Shown here piece after piece: positions 14,608 through 14,617 of a stretch of 14,617 nt of DNA (the stretch's first letter is position 1; every line of letters begins with the position of its first letter). Position numbers and translations under genes: made by a program. The notes beneath the pieces were generated by a model. That model had not been told where the DNA came from and did not search any database. It worked only from the letters and a program-made list of their open reading frames with translations. Source of the DNA: DAOTTW01 sp034437615 (GTDB lineage: Bacteria > Chloroflexota > Anaerolineae > Aggregatilineales > Phototrophicaceae); contig DAOTTW010000418.1 of NCBI GenBank assembly GCA_034437615.1, positions 1 to 14,617 on the forward strand. The letters are read 5' to 3'.

Positions 14608-14617
14608 GGCAATCCCT

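Larger units (their letters stand above)
14383..14617. other. AT-rich tail without a recognised gene
   Basis: GC content over 14401-14617 is 90 of 217 bases (about 41%), against roughly 58-63% in sampled coding lines. It holds nested inverted repeats (next entries). One frame is open from inside cdaR to a TAA at 14544-14546 but has no usable start codon. It may be the edge of a mobile element or a gene remnant; I cannot identify it. Confidence 0.5.

Overview
The window looks like a chromosomal segment of a Chloroflexota bacterium, most likely class Anaerolineae. This is an inference from moderately high GC coding sequence, the style of the proteins (Pro/Thr-rich lipoprotein linker, Uma2 nuclease, TPR protein beside the c-di-AMP genes) and dispersed intergenic palindromes beginning GTAGGG. 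No rRNA, tRNA, CRISPR array, complete insertion sequence or phage gene was seen. Most of the window is ordinary housekeeping DNA with tight gene packing.

Layout. 1-300: C-terminal end of a family 3 glycoside hydrolase. 465-3353: a two-domain Clp-type AAA+ ATPase followed by a small unknown protein. 3402-4826: phosphomannomutase/phosphoglucomutase. 4946-6238: a SAM-dependent methyltransferase and a Uma2-family nuclease, 21 bp apart. 6413-7114: a lipoprotein. 7237-8460 (minus strand): a membrane-anchored SGNH hydrolase, the only gene on the minus strand. 8782-12002: ornithine carbamoyltransferase (argF) and a large TPR protein, 26 bp apart. 12161-14382: the diadenylate cyclase CdaA (TTG start) and its YbbR-domain partner CdaR. 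14383-14617: an AT-rich tail (about 41% GC) with nested inverted repeats and no recognisable gene.

The cdaA-cdaR pair is the classic c-di-AMP synthesis module, here without the glmM that often follows it. Three intergenic regions carry an extended -10 promoter of the form TGnTAnnAT with a weak -35 (upstream of clp, the lipoprotein and argF).

Two things stand out. First, the Clp ATPase has a first ATPase domain that has lost its Walker B acidic residues, arginine fingers and pore loop, while the second domain is intact; it also lacks the long ClpB middle domain and any visible ClpP-docking tripeptide. Second, five intergenic regions carry REP/BIME-like palindromes: a GTAG (or variant) foot followed by a GC-rich hairpin, often in inverted pairs. 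In three copies they are accompanied by a conserved AT-rich leader, GGATGAACGAAAACAAACC or a close variant.
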